DNA of 64,000 nucleotides. Origin: Roseovarius sp. (GTDB lineage Bacteria > Pseudomonadota > Alphaproteobacteria > Rhodobacterales > Rhodobacteraceae). The position numbers and the translations under genes were made by a program. The stretch lies in assembly GCA_014359765.1 (NCBI GenBank), contig JACIYT010000002.1, positions 186,001 to 250,000 on the forward strand, read 5' to 3'. How positions within the stretch are numbered: position 1 is the stretch's first letter; the number at the start of each line of letters is the position of its first letter. The notes below the pieces were generated by a model. That model had not been told where the DNA came from and did not search any database. It was given only the letters and a program-made list of their open reading frames with translations. Positions 20,508 through 29,198 of this stretch are shown here, piece by piece.

Positions 20508-20536
20508 GTCATAAAATCGGGGCGTCGGCGCGTCAA
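20508..20536 (-). promoter_or_regulatory. Promoter of tRNA-Tyr
   Basis: Minus strand -35 TTGACG (20536-20531), 17-base spacer, -10 TATGAC (20513-20508), ending 11 bases before the mature tRNA. Strong match to a housekeeping promoter. Confidence 0.7.
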
Positions 20537-20605
20537 CCGGAAAATCGCTTGCATCGGGCGGCGCGCGCGTGTCATGGACCGCGCCGGGCAGCAAGGGCGC
20601 GCGCG

Positions 20606-21382
20606 ATGAAGAAACCCCGCTGGGTGATCGACAAGGAACAGGCGAAAAAGGCCGCGAGCGCCGAGAGTGTCTGGCTCTTCGGGCTGCACGCGGTGCGCGA
20701 CGCGCTGCAAAATCCGCGCCGTGCGCGGCTGCGCCTGGTGCTGACGCGCAACGCCGCCGAGAAGCTGGCCGATGCCGTCGCGGCCAGCGGCATGGCGCCC
20801 GAGATCGCCGATCCGCGCCGCTTTCCGGCGCCGCTCGATCCGGGCTCGGTGCATCAGGGCGCGGCGCTCGAGGTGCGGCCGCTCGACTGGGGGGGGCTTG
20901 CCGACGTGGCGCTGCGCGAGGGGCCGGGCGCGCCGCGGCTGGTGCTGCTCGACCGGGTGAGCGATCCGCATAACGTGGGCGCGATCCTGCGCTCGGCCGA
21001 GGTGTTCGGCGCGCGCGCGGTGATCGCACCCCGCCACCATTCCGCCCCCGAGACCGGCGCGCTGGCCAAGACCGCCAGCGGCGCGCTGGAGCGGCAGCCC
21101 TATCTGCGGGTGCGCAACCTTGCCGACACGATCGCCGAGTTGCAGGCCATGGGCTATCTGGTGCTGGGGCTGGCGGGCGAGGCCGAGATGGATATCGAGG
21201 CCGCGCTCGAGGGCCGCCGCGACCGGCCCGTGGCCCTGGTGCTGGGGGCCGAGGGGCCGGGGCTGCGCGCGCGCACGCGCGAGGTGGTGGATGGGCTGGT
21301 GCGGATCGCCTATCCCGGCACGTTCGGCTCGCTCAATGTCTCCAACGCCGCCGCCGTCGCGCTCTATGCCGCGCGCGGCTGA
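20606..21382 (+). CDS. rlmB: SpoU-family 2'-O-methyltransferase, probable 23S rRNA (Gm2251) methyltransferase
   Basis: 258 aa from the ATG at 20606 (MKKPRWVIDKEQAKKAASAE). An N-terminal SpoU substrate-binding domain (SVWLFGLHAVRDALQNPRRA) is followed by the knotted SPOUT catalytic domain with its three motifs: LLDRVSDPHNVGAILRSAEV, ALVLGAEGPGL and FGSLNVSNAAAVALY. Length and motifs fit RlmB, which methylates G2251 in the 23S P loop using S-adenosylmethionine, though TrmH-like tRNA targets cannot be excluded. The ORF from 20177 upstream crosses tRNA-Tyr and is not the start. Its end overlaps the broken gene at 21364 on the other strand. Confidence 0.9.
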   Translation: MKKPRWVIDKEQAKKAASAESVWLFGLHAVRDALQNPRRARLRLVLTRNAAEKLADAVAASGMAPEIADPRRFPAPLDPGSVHQGAALEVRPLDWGGLADVALREGPGAPRLVLLDRVSDPHNVGAILRSAEVFGARAVIAPRHHSAPETGALAKTASGALERQPYLRVRNLADTIAELQAMGYLVLGLAGEAEMDIEAALEGRRDRPVALVLGAEGPGLRARTREVVDGLVRIAYPGTFGSLNVSNAAAVALYAARG

Positions 21383-21658
21383 GGCCGGTCCGCAAAGACG
21401 GGCAGGAAGCGGCCCTTGATCATCCAGGCCAGCCCGAAGGCCGCCAGCGCCAGCGCCTCGCACACGAAGGTGAGCCGCCCACGGGACTGAAACAGAAATG
21501 GCTGATCGAGGCGGAAAGGCAGATCGCCGGCACGAAGAGGCCAGGCGCCAGAAGCGAGAGCGGCAGGCCGAGGGCAACCCAGCCGGCGGCGAGATGGACC
21601 CGGCGGATGTCGATGCGAAAGGGCAGGTCGCGGGGGGAGTGTCAGGCGTGTCCGGCAT
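21364..21658 (-). pseudogene. Broken small membrane-protein gene
   Basis: Protein-like sequence is spread over three frames. The ATG at 21658 gives MPDTPDTPP, then a run of six C; one base out of frame the reading continues DLPFRIDIRRVHLAAGWVAL and then FVPAICLSASISHFCFSPVG; a second shift is needed to read FVCEALALAAFGLAWMIKGR to the stop at 21364. Together these describe a protein with an IDIRR cytoplasmic start and two or more membrane helices, resembling small integral membrane proteins with a SISHFYF-type motif. Either two frameshifts have inactivated it or the sequence has errors at this place. Function unknown. Confidence 0.6.
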
Positions 21659-21932
21659 CGGGCCACTCCCTGTGTCGGGACATGGGCCGACATTATCACG
21701 CCTTGCGCGCGACGGCGACAGTTTCGCGGCCCTTCGCGGGCAGCGGGCGGCAGGTTCCGGCCACGCCCGGACCGGCCCCCTTTTCATGCCGGAAATCGAT
21801 CCTATATCAAGTGCAGAAGCGCTGCAGACGGAACCTCGGCGCTTCGTATCACTGTCCCTCGTTCCGCGACTGGCGCCCAGGTATTCATCTGGGCGCTTTT
21901 TTCTGGTGCCGGGTCATGATTGACTGTGGCCC
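21659..21932. other. Intergenic region with possible small RNA
   Basis: About 270 bp between the broken gene (minus) and the CoA-binding gene (plus). It ends in a strong terminator (21873-21902) although no protein gene on the plus strand ends nearby; GGAAC and GTTCC (arms about 21830 and 21861) could pair just before it. This layout fits a short RNA gene of unknown start, but no known RNA family was recognised. Confidence 0.35.
21873..21902 (+). terminator. Rho-independent terminator
   Basis: GCGCCCAG, loop GTATTCAT, CTGGGCGC followed by TTTTTT: an 8-bp perfect stem and six T. It lies 30 bp before the CoA-binding protein gene on the same strand. Confidence 0.85.
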
Positions 21933-22406
21933 ATGAGCGAGAGTTACAGCGATTCCTTCCTGCGCGAGATCCTGACCCGCACGCGGCGCGTGGCGGTGGT
22001 GGGCGTGTCGATGAACCCGGTGCGCCCGAGCTATTACGTCGCGCGCTACCTGAGCCTGCGGAAATTCGATGTGGTGCCGGTCAACCCGGGCCATGCCGGC
22101 GAGACGCTCTTTGGGCAGAGGGTCGTCGCGCGGCTGTCGGAGATCGAGGGGCACGTGGACATGGTCGATATCTTTCGCCGCTCCGAGCATGTGCCGCCGA
22201 TCGTCGCGGAGGCGCTCGAGGCGTTTCCGGGGCTGCGCACCATCTGGATGCAGATCGGCGTCGAGCATGCGGGCGCGGCGGCGATGGCGCGGGCGCGTGG
22301 CGTCGATGTGGTGATGAACCGCTGCCCCAAGATCGAGTATCAGCGGCTCTTTGGCGAGCTGCGCATGGGGGGCTTCAATACCGGGGTGATCTCGTCGAAG
22401 CTCTGA
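21933..22406 (+). CDS. CoA-binding domain protein
   Basis: 157 aa, a stand-alone CoA-binding Rossmann domain (CoA_binding_2/YccU type). The glycine-rich turn is in RRVAVVGVSMNPVRPSYYVA; VVPVNPGHAGETLFGQRVV and VDMVDIFRRSEHVPPIVAEA follow, and the end GVDVVMNRCPKIEYQRLFGE is the conserved C-terminus. Such proteins bind CoA or nucleotides but have no settled role. It precedes the FAD oxidase by 69 bp on the same strand. Confidence 0.88.
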   Translation: MSESYSDSFLREILTRTRRVAVVGVSMNPVRPSYYVARYLSLRKFDVVPVNPGHAGETLFGQRVVARLSEIEGHVDMVDIFRRSEHVPPIVAEALEAFPGLRTIWMQIGVEHAGAAAMARARGVDVVMNRCPKIEYQRLFGELRMGGFNTGVISSKL

Positions 22407-22475
22407 GCGGGGATTGAGTATTTGTGGAAAGATGAAGCCGGAGGCGGGACGCGCGCCGGCGACGGGAGCGACAGC

Positions 22476-23909
22476 ATGAACCACGTATCCGCCTCGCGCG
22501 AGTTTCTCGCGGGGCTGGCGCTGGCGCCGGGCGCCCTGCGCGAGGCCGCGCCGCGCTATTTCGAGGAGCCGCGCGGGCGCTGGCAGGGCCACGGCATGAT
22601 CGTGGCTCCCGCCGATACCGAAGAGGTGGCAGTGGTGCTGCGCGCCTGTGCGGCGGCGCGCGTGCCGGTGGTGCCCTATGGCGGGGGCACCGGGCTGGTG
22701 GGTGGGCAGATCGCGCCTGGCGGTCCGGTTCCGGTGATCCTGAGCCTCGAGCGGATGCGCGCGGTGCGCGGGATCTGGGCGCAGGAGAACGTGATCGTGG
22801 TCGAGGCGGGCGCGATCCTCGAGGAGGTGCAGGGCGCGGCGCGCGCGGCGGGGCGGCTCTTTGCGCTGTCGATCGCATCGAAAGGCTCGGCGCGGATCGG
22901 CGGGCTTCTGGCGACCAATGCGGGCGGGGTCAATGTTCTGCGCCATGGCAATGCGCGCGATCTGTGTCTGGGGCTGGAGGTGGTGATGCCCGACGGGCGG
23001 ATCTGGCACGGGCTGAAACGGCTGCGCAAGGACAATACCGGCTATGACCTGCGCAACCTGATGATCGGGTCGGAGGGCACGCTGGGGGTGATCACGGCGG
23101 CCGCGCTGCGCCTGTCGCCGATCCCCGCGGGCGAGGGCACGGCGTTCTTCGTGGTCGAGAGCCCGGGCGCGGCGCTCGAGTTCCTGACCCTTGCGCGCGA
23201 TCATGTGGCCGAGGGGGTGAGCGCGTTCGAGCTGATCCACCGGCAGGGATTCGAATTCCTGGCCGAGACGCTGCCCGGGATCCGCCAGCCCTTTGCCGCG
23301 CCGCCCGAATGGGCGGTGCTGGTCGATGTCGGGCTGGCGCGCGGGCGTGATCCGGGCGCGGCGCTCGAGGCGCTTTTCGCCGAGGCGCTGGCGGCGGGGC
23401 TGGTCAGCGACGGGGTGATCGCGCAATCGGAGGCGCAGCGACGCGCCTTCTGGGAGGTGCGCGAGCAGATCCCCGAGGCCAACCGGCGCATCGGCGCGGT
23501 CAGCTCGCACGACATATCGCTGCCGCTCTCGGGGGTTCCCGATTTCATCCTTCGCGGGCGCGAGGCGATTGCCGCGATCGGCCAGTTCCGCATCAACTGT
23601 TTCGGGCATCTGGGTGACGGCAACCTGCATTACAACGTCTTTCCCATGCCGGGGCGCAGCCGCGCCGATCACATCGCCGAGCGCGACAGGATCAAGCGCG
23701 CCGTGCACGATCTGGTGCATGAGATGGGCGGTTCGGTCAGCGCCGAGCACGGGATCGGGCGGCTCAAGGTCGATGATCTGGAACGCTACGCCGACCCGGT
23801 GAAGCTGGCGGCAATGCGCGCGATCAAGGCCGCGCTCGACCCTGCCGGCATCATGAACCCCGGCGCGGTGCTGCGGCCGACCGGCTGCAATGGGTCACGA
23901 CCCGCGTGA
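22476..23909 (+). CDS. FAD-binding oxidoreductase of the GlcD / D-2-hydroxyglutarate dehydrogenase type
   Basis: 477 aa from the ATG at 22476, with GGGAGCG upstream. The FAD_binding_4 (PCMH) domain is seen in VPVVPYGGGTGLVGGQIAPG and SKGSARIGGLLATNAGGVNV plus NTGYDLRNLMIGSEGTLGVI; the FAD-oxidase C-terminal domain has the metal/substrate site CFGHLGDGNLHYNVFP and VSAEHGIGRLK. This architecture is shared by GlcD, D-lactate dehydrogenase (cytochrome) and D-2-hydroxyglutarate dehydrogenase; without GlcE/GlcF partners next to it, a stand-alone D-2-hydroxyacid dehydrogenase is more likely than a glycolate oxidase subunit. Confidence 0.9.
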   Translation: MNHVSASREFLAGLALAPGALREAAPRYFEEPRGRWQGHGMIVAPADTEEVAVVLRACAAARVPVVPYGGGTGLVGGQIAPGGPVPVILSLERMRAVRGIWAQENVIVVEAGAILEEVQGAARAAGRLFALSIASKGSARIGGLLATNAGGVNVLRHGNARDLCLGLEVVMPDGRIWHGLKRLRKDNTGYDLRNLMIGSEGTLGVITAAALRLSPIPAGEGTAFFVVESPGAALEFLTLARDHVAEGVSAFELIHRQGFEFLAETLPGIRQPFAAPPEWAVLVDVGLARGRDPGAALEALFAEALAAGLVSDGVIAQSEAQRRAFWEVREQIPEANRRIGAVSSHDISLPLSGVPDFILRGREAIAAIGQFRINCFGHLGDGNLHYNVFPMPGRSRADHIAERDRIKRAVHDLVHEMGGSVSAEHGIGRLKVDDLERYADPVKLAAMRAIKAALDPAGIMNPGAVLRPTGCNGSRPA

Positions 23910-24116
23910 CTCCCGGTCAGCGGATCGTCGCCGGATTCCGGCTGATGCGGGGCGATGGTGTCGGTGTCGCCCTACATGGCGTATCGTTCCCCTTGTGGAC
24001 GTTCCGGCAGGCCCCAACCCCCGCCGCGATACGCCGCCTTCTCGAACCCGTCGCTCATTTTCCGGCATGGCGCGCCATGGGCCCGGCCAGATACACGGAG
24101 TCCGGGAGAGCCCCGT

Positions 24117-25052
24117 TCAGCCCCCCGGCCCGATATTGCTGAACAGGCGCAGGATCTGGATCATGACCGGCACGAGCACGATGACGAGGTTGACCGGGAA
24201 CAGGAAGCCCGCCAGCGGCAGGAGCATCTTGACCGGCAGCGCATTGGCAAGTTCCTCGGCGCGGATCAGCCGTAGCTCGCGCATTTCCTGACCAAAGACG
24301 CGCAGCGTCTTGACGATGCTGGCACCCAGCTCCTGCGACTGGCGGAACATCGTGGAGAGGGTGCGCGCCTCTTCGACACCGACGCGGACGGAAAAATTGT
24401 TCAGCGCCTCGTGCAGCGGACGACCGGCGCGGACTTCCAGGCTGATGATGGACAGGTGAAAGCCGAAGGCGGGCTTGGTGCGCATGAACTCGCGGGCGAC
24501 CCGGTCGATGGCGGCCTCGATGCTGAGCCCCGCATCCACGCAGACAATCAGAAGGTCCATGAAATCGGGAAAGAGGCGCCGGAATTCGACAGTGCGGCGC
24601 CTGGCCAGACGATCGAGGACCGCATTGACCATGATGAACACGGTCCCGGCCACCAGCGCCGAGAAAACCCCGATCATGGTCGGCACGACACCGGGCGCAA
24701 GCGACCGGATCGTCAGCCATGTCGCCACGAAACAGACCGCGGTGAGGATCAGCCGGATGATGTTGTAGACGCGCCGGGCATTGCGCCCCAGAAAGCCCGC
24801 CCGGATCAGCCGCATGTCCAGCCCTTCGGGATCGTTCTTTCGCATGACTTCGTAGTAATGCCCGATGAAGGGATTTTCATTGGCAAAGGCGGCGTCGATC
24901 CGGGCGTCGGCGCGCTCCGCGATGTCGGCAGACCTTTCGAGGTTTCGCGCAATCTGGCGCGACCGGCCAATGGCGGTCAGGATCGTGAAGCACAGCAAAA
25001 CGACCGCAACGAAGATCGCTGCCAGGATCAGGATATCGTTGATCGGCTGCAT
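24117..25052 (-). CDS. tadC: Tad pilus inner-membrane platform protein TadC
   Basis: 311 aa. Membrane helices near both ends (ILILAAIFVAVVLLCFTILT; LILTAVCFVATWL; LLPLAGFLFPVNLVIVLVPV) flank the T2SSF cytoplasmic domain FPDFMDLLIVCVDAGLSIEA...FRQSQELGASIVKTLRVF. TadC pairs with TadB to form the platform on which the TadA ATPase works. It is the last gene of the minus-strand Tad locus in this window, 12 bp after tadB, and no tadD follows it directly (a TPR lipoprotein is at the other end of the locus). Confidence 0.94.
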   Translation of the reverse strand: MQPINDILILAAIFVAVVLLCFTILTAIGRSRQIARNLERSADIAERADARIDAAFANENPFIGHYYEVMRKNDPEGLDMRLIRAGFLGRNARRVYNIIRLILTAVCFVATWLTIRSLAPGVVPTMIGVFSALVAGTVFIMVNAVLDRLARRRTVEFRRLFPDFMDLLIVCVDAGLSIEAAIDRVAREFMRTKPAFGFHLSIISLEVRAGRPLHEALNNFSVRVGVEEARTLSTMFRQSQELGASIVKTLRVFGQEMRELRLIRAEELANALPVKMLLPLAGFLFPVNLVIVLVPVMIQILRLFSNIGPGG

Positions 25053-25064
25053 GGGCGCTCCGGA

Positions 25065-26018
25065 TCAGAAGTCGAATTTCACGAGCCGATACAGGATGGC
25101 AACCCCGATCGCCATCCAGACGAGGACTCCCACCACGATCGGTGTGCCCAGGCCGCTTTCCCAGATCGGGTCGAAATAGCTGGGCACAAGCCCGCGGATC
25201 ATGAAGAACAGGAGGAACGGAAAGGCCGCCATGATCATCGCCGTGATGCGGCCCTCGGCAGAGATTGCCTTGATCTTGGCGCGCAGGATGCCGCGGTCAC
25301 GGACCATCTTGGAGAGATTTCCGAGGACCTCGGACAGGCTGCCCCCGGTTCCACGCTGCACGCTGATCGTGACCGCCAGCAGGTTCAGCTCCTCGGCGCC
25401 GACGCGGTCAACCATGCTGACCATCGCGGAATCGAGTTCGGCGCCGAAAGTCAGCTGATCGCTGAGCGTGCCGAATTCGCTTCCGATCGGGTCCGGCATC
25501 TCGCGGGAGACCAGTGCAATCGCGGTATTGATGGGATGGCCGGCATTGAGCGAGCGCACGATGATGTCCACCGCCCCGGGAATCTGCGAGACAAAGCGCC
25601 CGATGCGGCGCGCGCGCAACCGCAGCAGGATCAGCACGATCATCGCGCCCCCAAGCGGGACCGCGAGAACGAGCTGCGCGATCGCGTCCGAGACGATGAA
25701 CATTGACACGATCCAGGCAAGCACGAAAACGCCGATCGCATAAGCGATGCGCCGTTCCTGCGACAGCAGCAGGCCGGACTGGCGATAGATGCGGATGAAC
25801 CAGTCGGTTACCGAAAGTCCGCTTCTTCCGCCCCCCGCCCAGCGGTCCTTGAGCAGCTTGTCGTAGGCAACGCTCTGATCGGTGCCGTCACGCAGCCGCT
25901 CGAGACGTTCATTGATTTCCTTCGTGCGCCGCTGACCCGCAAACAGGATGCGCAAGGCCGCGTCGGCGAGCAGCAGAGCCGCGCCGAATACCAGACCATA
26001 GACAATAATCAGGCTCAT
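25065..26018 (-). CDS. tadB: Tad pilus inner-membrane platform protein TadB
   Basis: 317 aa with an N-terminal helix (IIVYGLVFGAALLLADAALR), a linker with charged residues, a helix pair around residues 85-125 (IGVFVLAWIVSMFIVSDAIA), the T2SSF domain (IPGAVDIIVRSLNAGHPINT; NLLAVTISVQRGTGGSLSEV) and two C-terminal helices. AAGGGG lies before the ATG. It lies 9 bp after tadA and 12 bp before tadC, so the three are one transcription unit. Confidence 0.94.
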   Translation of the reverse strand: MSLIIVYGLVFGAALLLADAALRILFAGQRRTKEINERLERLRDGTDQSVAYDKLLKDRWAGGGRSGLSVTDWFIRIYRQSGLLLSQERRIAYAIGVFVLAWIVSMFIVSDAIAQLVLAVPLGGAMIVLILLRLRARRIGRFVSQIPGAVDIIVRSLNAGHPINTAIALVSREMPDPIGSEFGTLSDQLTFGAELDSAMVSMVDRVGAEELNLLAVTISVQRGTGGSLSEVLGNLSKMVRDRGILRAKIKAISAEGRITAMIMAAFPFLLFFMIRGLVPSYFDPIWESGLGTPIVVGVLVWMAIGVAILYRLVKFDF

Positions 26019-26027
26019 CGCGGCCCC

Positions 26028-27431
26028 TTACAACTTGTAGCTCGGATCGAAGATCTTCATGTCGATCTCCAGGCCGATCGTGGCAACATCCTGCAGGAAA
26101 CGGGGGCGGATGCCCGTCGCGCGGAATTCGCCGATCAGGCGACCATCCTCCTGCACGCCGAGGCGATTGAACTTCATGATTTCCTGCAACTGGATCACTT
26201 CGCCCTCCATCCCGGTCAGCTCGGCGATCGAGGTGACCCGCCGCGAGCCATCGCGCATCCGTGACAATTGCACGATCAGATGGATCGCCGAGGCGATCTG
26301 CGAACGGATCGACAGCTGCGACATCGGCATCCCGGCCATGCCCACCATCTGTTCCATCCGCGACAAGGCGTCGCGCGGATTGTTTGCGTGGATGGTGGTC
26401 ATCGATCCTTCGTGACCCGTATTCATCGCCTGCAGCATGTCAAAGGCCTCGCCACCGCGGACCTCGCCCACGATGATCCGGTCGGGACGCATCCGCAGCG
26501 AGTTCTTCACAAGGTCGCGTTGGGCAATTTCATTGCGCCCTTCCAGCGTCGGGGGCCGCGTTTCGAGCCGCACGACATGGGGCTGCTGGAGCTGGAGCTC
26601 GGCGGCATCCTCGATCGTGACCAGGCGTTCCTGATGCGGGATAAAGGACGAAAGCGCATTCAGCATCGTCGTCTTGCCCGATCCGGTGCCTCCCGACACC
26701 ACGATAGAGACCTTGCCCTCGACCGCCATTGACAGAAGCTGGGCCATTCCCTCGGGAATGGCACCATTGGCCACCAGCGTGGACAGCTGAAACGGGCGCC
26801 TGGAGAACTTGCGGATCGAAACCTGCGGCCCGTCCACCGCCACCGGCCGGATGGCCGCGTTCACCCGGGATCCGTCGGGCAGGCGCGCATCGACCAGCGG
26901 CGAGGCTTCATCGACGCGCCTTCCGACCGCGGCGACGATCTTGTTGATGATGCGCAGGAGGTGCGCCTCATCCTTGAAGCGCACATTGGTTCTTTCGAGC
27001 TTGCCTTGCCGTTCGATATAGACGAGGTGCGGACCAACGATCAGCACGTCGGAAATCGTGTCGTCCTTCAGCAGCGGCTCGATCGGACCGAGGCCGAGCA
27101 TCTCATCCGCGATATCGGTGAGCAGCTCTTCCATTTCCCGCGCGTTCAGCGGCAGGTTCTGCATCTTGGCATAATCGCGCACCAGCGGGCGCAGTTCCTT
27201 CACGAATTCCCCGTCCTCGATGGAATCGAGGACCGACAGGTTGATCTTGTCGAGAAGGTAGCGGTGCAGGTTGACCCTTTCGGCGACCATGTCGGGCATC
27301 CCGCCGCCCGTGATCTCGGCAGGGATCTCGGCGGGCTTCGGCGGCACGGGGGCGGCCGGGGCAACCTCGATCCTGGGCTGCGGCGCAGGCGCGGCAGGCT
27401 CGTTGCTGGAGCGGAAGAATCGTCCGACCAT
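26028..27431 (-). CDS. tadA: Tad pilus ATPase TadA/CpaF
   Basis: 467 aa, full length for CpaF. After a Pro-rich N-terminus the secretion-ATPase core shows the Walker [16 protein letters not shown] (about residue 245), the Asp box [20 protein letters not shown], Walker [20 protein letters not shown] and the His box [20 protein letters not shown]. It powers assembly and perhaps retraction of Flp pili from the cytoplasmic face. GAGGAGG 7 bases before the ATG is a strong ribosome site. It follows the L,D-transpeptidase gene by 12 bp. Confidence 0.96.
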   Translation of the reverse strand: MVGRFFRSSNEPAAPAPQPRIEVAPAAPVPPKPAEIPAEITGGGMPDMVAERVNLHRYLLDKINLSVLDSIEDGEFVKELRPLVRDYAKMQNLPLNAREMEELLTDIADEMLGLGPIEPLLKDDTISDVLIVGPHLVYIERQGKLERTNVRFKDEAHLLRIINKIVAAVGRRVDEASPLVDARLPDGSRVNAAIRPVAVDGPQVSIRKFSRRPFQLSTLVANGAIPEGMAQLLSMAVEGKVSIVVSGGTGSGKTTMLNALSSFIPHQERLVTIEDAAELQLQQPHVVRLETRPPTLEGRNEIAQRDLVKNSLRMRPDRIIVGEVRGGEAFDMLQAMNTGHEGSMTTIHANNPRDALSRMEQMVGMAGMPMSQLSIRSQIASAIHLIVQLSRMRDGSRRVTSIAELTGMEGEVIQLQEIMKFNRLGVQEDGRLIGEFRATGIRPRFLQDVATIGLEIDMKIFDPSYKL

Positions 27432-27443
27432 CTGCTTGCCTCC

Positions 27444-28013
27444 TCAATTCCTGACGATGACCCTGGTTCCGACCGGAACCTTGTCGAACAGTTCGATGAC
27501 ATCGGCATTGGACAGGCGGAAACAGCCTGAGGTTTCGAAACTGCCAACAGTCCGGGCGGTGTTCGTGCCGTGAATGCGATAGAGCGTGTCCTTCCCGCCG
27601 CGATAAAGATACAGCGCCCGCGCCCCCAGCGGGTTGTATGGGCCGGGTGGCACATGTCCCGGCAGGGACGGATCACGCTTGCGCATTTCGGTCGGGGGGC
27701 GCCATGCGGGCCATTGCGCCTTGCGCCCGACATGGGTCTCCCCCGTCCAGACGAACCCGTCGCGCCCCACGCTGATATCGTAACGCGCGGCCCTGGCGTT
27801 GCCCATCACGACATGCAGGCTGCGCTCGGCGTTGGAAATGATGATGGTGCCGGGTTTTTCGCGGCTTTCGAAATCGACGATCCTCCGTGTCACCTTGCCA
27901 TGATCGCGCGGAACCGATTTCAGCGCACCCGCGCCCGCAAGGGCCGGTGCCGCCAGAATGGACAGGCCGGAAAGCAGGATCAGGCGGCGAGGAAGGTGGC
28001 GTTCGGGCATCAT
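27444..28013 (-). CDS. L,D-transpeptidase (YkuD domain) inside the Tad operon
   Basis: 189 aa (or 188 from the second ATG at 28010, which is better spaced from GGAGG). A twin-Arg-containing start PRRLILLSGLSILAAPALAG gives an export signal. The YkuD domain covers about residues 55-189: GTIIISNAERSLHVV, ISVGRDGFVWTG, and the active-site region LYRIHGTNTARTVGSFETSG followed by CFRLSN with the catalytic Cys. The residue after the conserved Gly-Cys is Phe rather than the more usual Ile/Val. Such enzymes form 3-3 peptidoglycan cross-links or attach lipoproteins. Its start overlaps the tadZ stop (ATGATG), so it is made with the pilus machinery. Confidence 0.9.
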   Translation of the reverse strand: MMPERHLPRRLILLSGLSILAAPALAGAGALKSVPRDHGKVTRRIVDFESREKPGTIIISNAERSLHVVMGNARAARYDISVGRDGFVWTGETHVGRKAQWPAWRPPTEMRKRDPSLPGHVPPGPYNPLGARALYLYRGGKDTLYRIHGTNTARTVGSFETSGCFRLSNADVIELFDKVPVGTRVIVRN

Positions 28014-29194
28014 TTCCTCCCGGTCTTCTCTGCCAGGATCGCGGATTGTGCGAAGGTGCGCAGCGCCTTGAGGAATTTGCCGCTCGAATTCACCTCGCTG
28101 GGCAGGACGCCGCGATCGATCGCGTCCAGCAGATCTGCGGAATCATCGGGCAGGAAATGAAACGGTATCCCGTCGAACAGCGATTTCAGCTTTGCGCTCT
28201 TGAACCGCGCGCCACCGAAAAACGATCTCCTGGACTTGTTCAACAGGACGTTGACCTGCGTGTCCATCACGGTCGTGCCCCGAAGGTTATGCAGGATCTC
28301 CAGCGTCTGATTGATCGAGGGCAAGCTGGCATCCGACACGAGCGTGACCGAATTTACCGCCGCCAGGACATCGCTGCGCCAACTGGTTTCGTGATAGGGG
28401 ATGTCCAGCACCAGGTAATTGTGCTGAAAACTCACCGCTTCCAGAAGGCGAAGGGCAAGCTCTCGGCCATTCGGGTGGGTGACGGTTTCGCGGTGGCGGA
28501 AGGAATAGACGTAAAATCCGCTCGGGTGCTGCTGTTCCAGATGTTGGACGAATTCCGCATCGACCCGTGAGGGTTGCGACAACGCGCTTTCGAGTGCGGA
28601 GTTCAGTCTCAGGTTGAGGTATGCGCCACAGGAGCCGGTCGAGAAATCCATATCGAACAGGCCGACCGACTGCCCCTCCCGCGCGGCCCTCCGGGCGAGG
28701 ATATCGGCCAGTGAAATCGCGACCGAGGTGGCGCCAGCGCCGCCAACGGACGACACAACGGCGTGGACCTTGTTCTGCGCCTGCTTGTTCTCGCTCACGC
28801 CGACCTGCAATGCGCCCAGCAATTCGCCGGAGTGCAGGGGATGGCGCAACCAGTCGCTGACCCTCAGTTTCAGGAGCTGGCGCACCTGCTCATCGTTGAG
28901 CGCCTCGGATATGACGACAAGCGGCACGGTTTCGAAATTCGACCGCACCTCGGCGACCTGTTCCATCTGTTCCGTGCCGATCTGGCCAAAGTCGAAAACG
29001 ATCGCTGTTGGCTGGACCGCGCCGGCCACCTTGCGCAGCGCCTCGAGCGAGACCAGGCTCGCGGCGAATCCGGGCAGGCGCGCGATCATCCGCGAAATTT
29101 CCTGGGCGGTGCCGGCGCCGGAATCCATCACGAGAACAAGGTTCTTGCGCGCGTTCGCGGATATCCGGGTGGCATCGGTTTCGGGTGCGTTCAT
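28010..29194 (-). CDS. tadZ: Tad pilus localisation ATPase TadZ/CpaE
   Basis: 394 aa from the ATG at 29194 (MNAPETDATRISANARKNLV); a GTG at 29209 would overlap the upstream TadE gene. An N-terminal receiver-like domain (VLVMDSGAGTAQEISRMIAR; TAIVFDFGQIGTEQMEQVAE) precedes a MinD/ParA-type domain. The P-loop position reads VVSSVGGAGATSVAISLAD, so the usual lysine of the deviant Walker A is replaced by Ala, which is common in CpaE/TadZ of this group. FDMDFSTGSCGAYLNL and LVLDIPYHETSWRSDVLAAV follow. It places the pilus apparatus at the cell pole. Confidence 0.92.
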   Translation of the reverse strand: MNAPETDATRISANARKNLVLVMDSGAGTAQEISRMIARLPGFAASLVSLEALRKVAGAVQPTAIVFDFGQIGTEQMEQVAEVRSNFETVPLVVISEALNDEQVRQLLKLRVSDWLRHPLHSGELLGALQVGVSENKQAQNKVHAVVSSVGGAGATSVAISLADILARRAAREGQSVGLFDMDFSTGSCGAYLNLRLNSALESALSQPSRVDAEFVQHLEQQHPSGFYVYSFRHRETVTHPNGRELALRLLEAVSFQHNYLVLDIPYHETSWRSDVLAAVNSVTLVSDASLPSINQTLEILHNLRGTTVMDTQVNVLLNKSRRSFFGGARFKSAKLKSLFDGIPFHFLPDDSADLLDAIDRGVLPSEVNSSGKFLKALRTFAQSAILAEKTGRK

Positions 29195-29198
29195 CGCG

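Noticed and set aside
23910..24116. Short plus-strand ORFs after the FAD oxidase gene
   Set aside because: Cross into tadC on the other strand and have no protein-like pattern.
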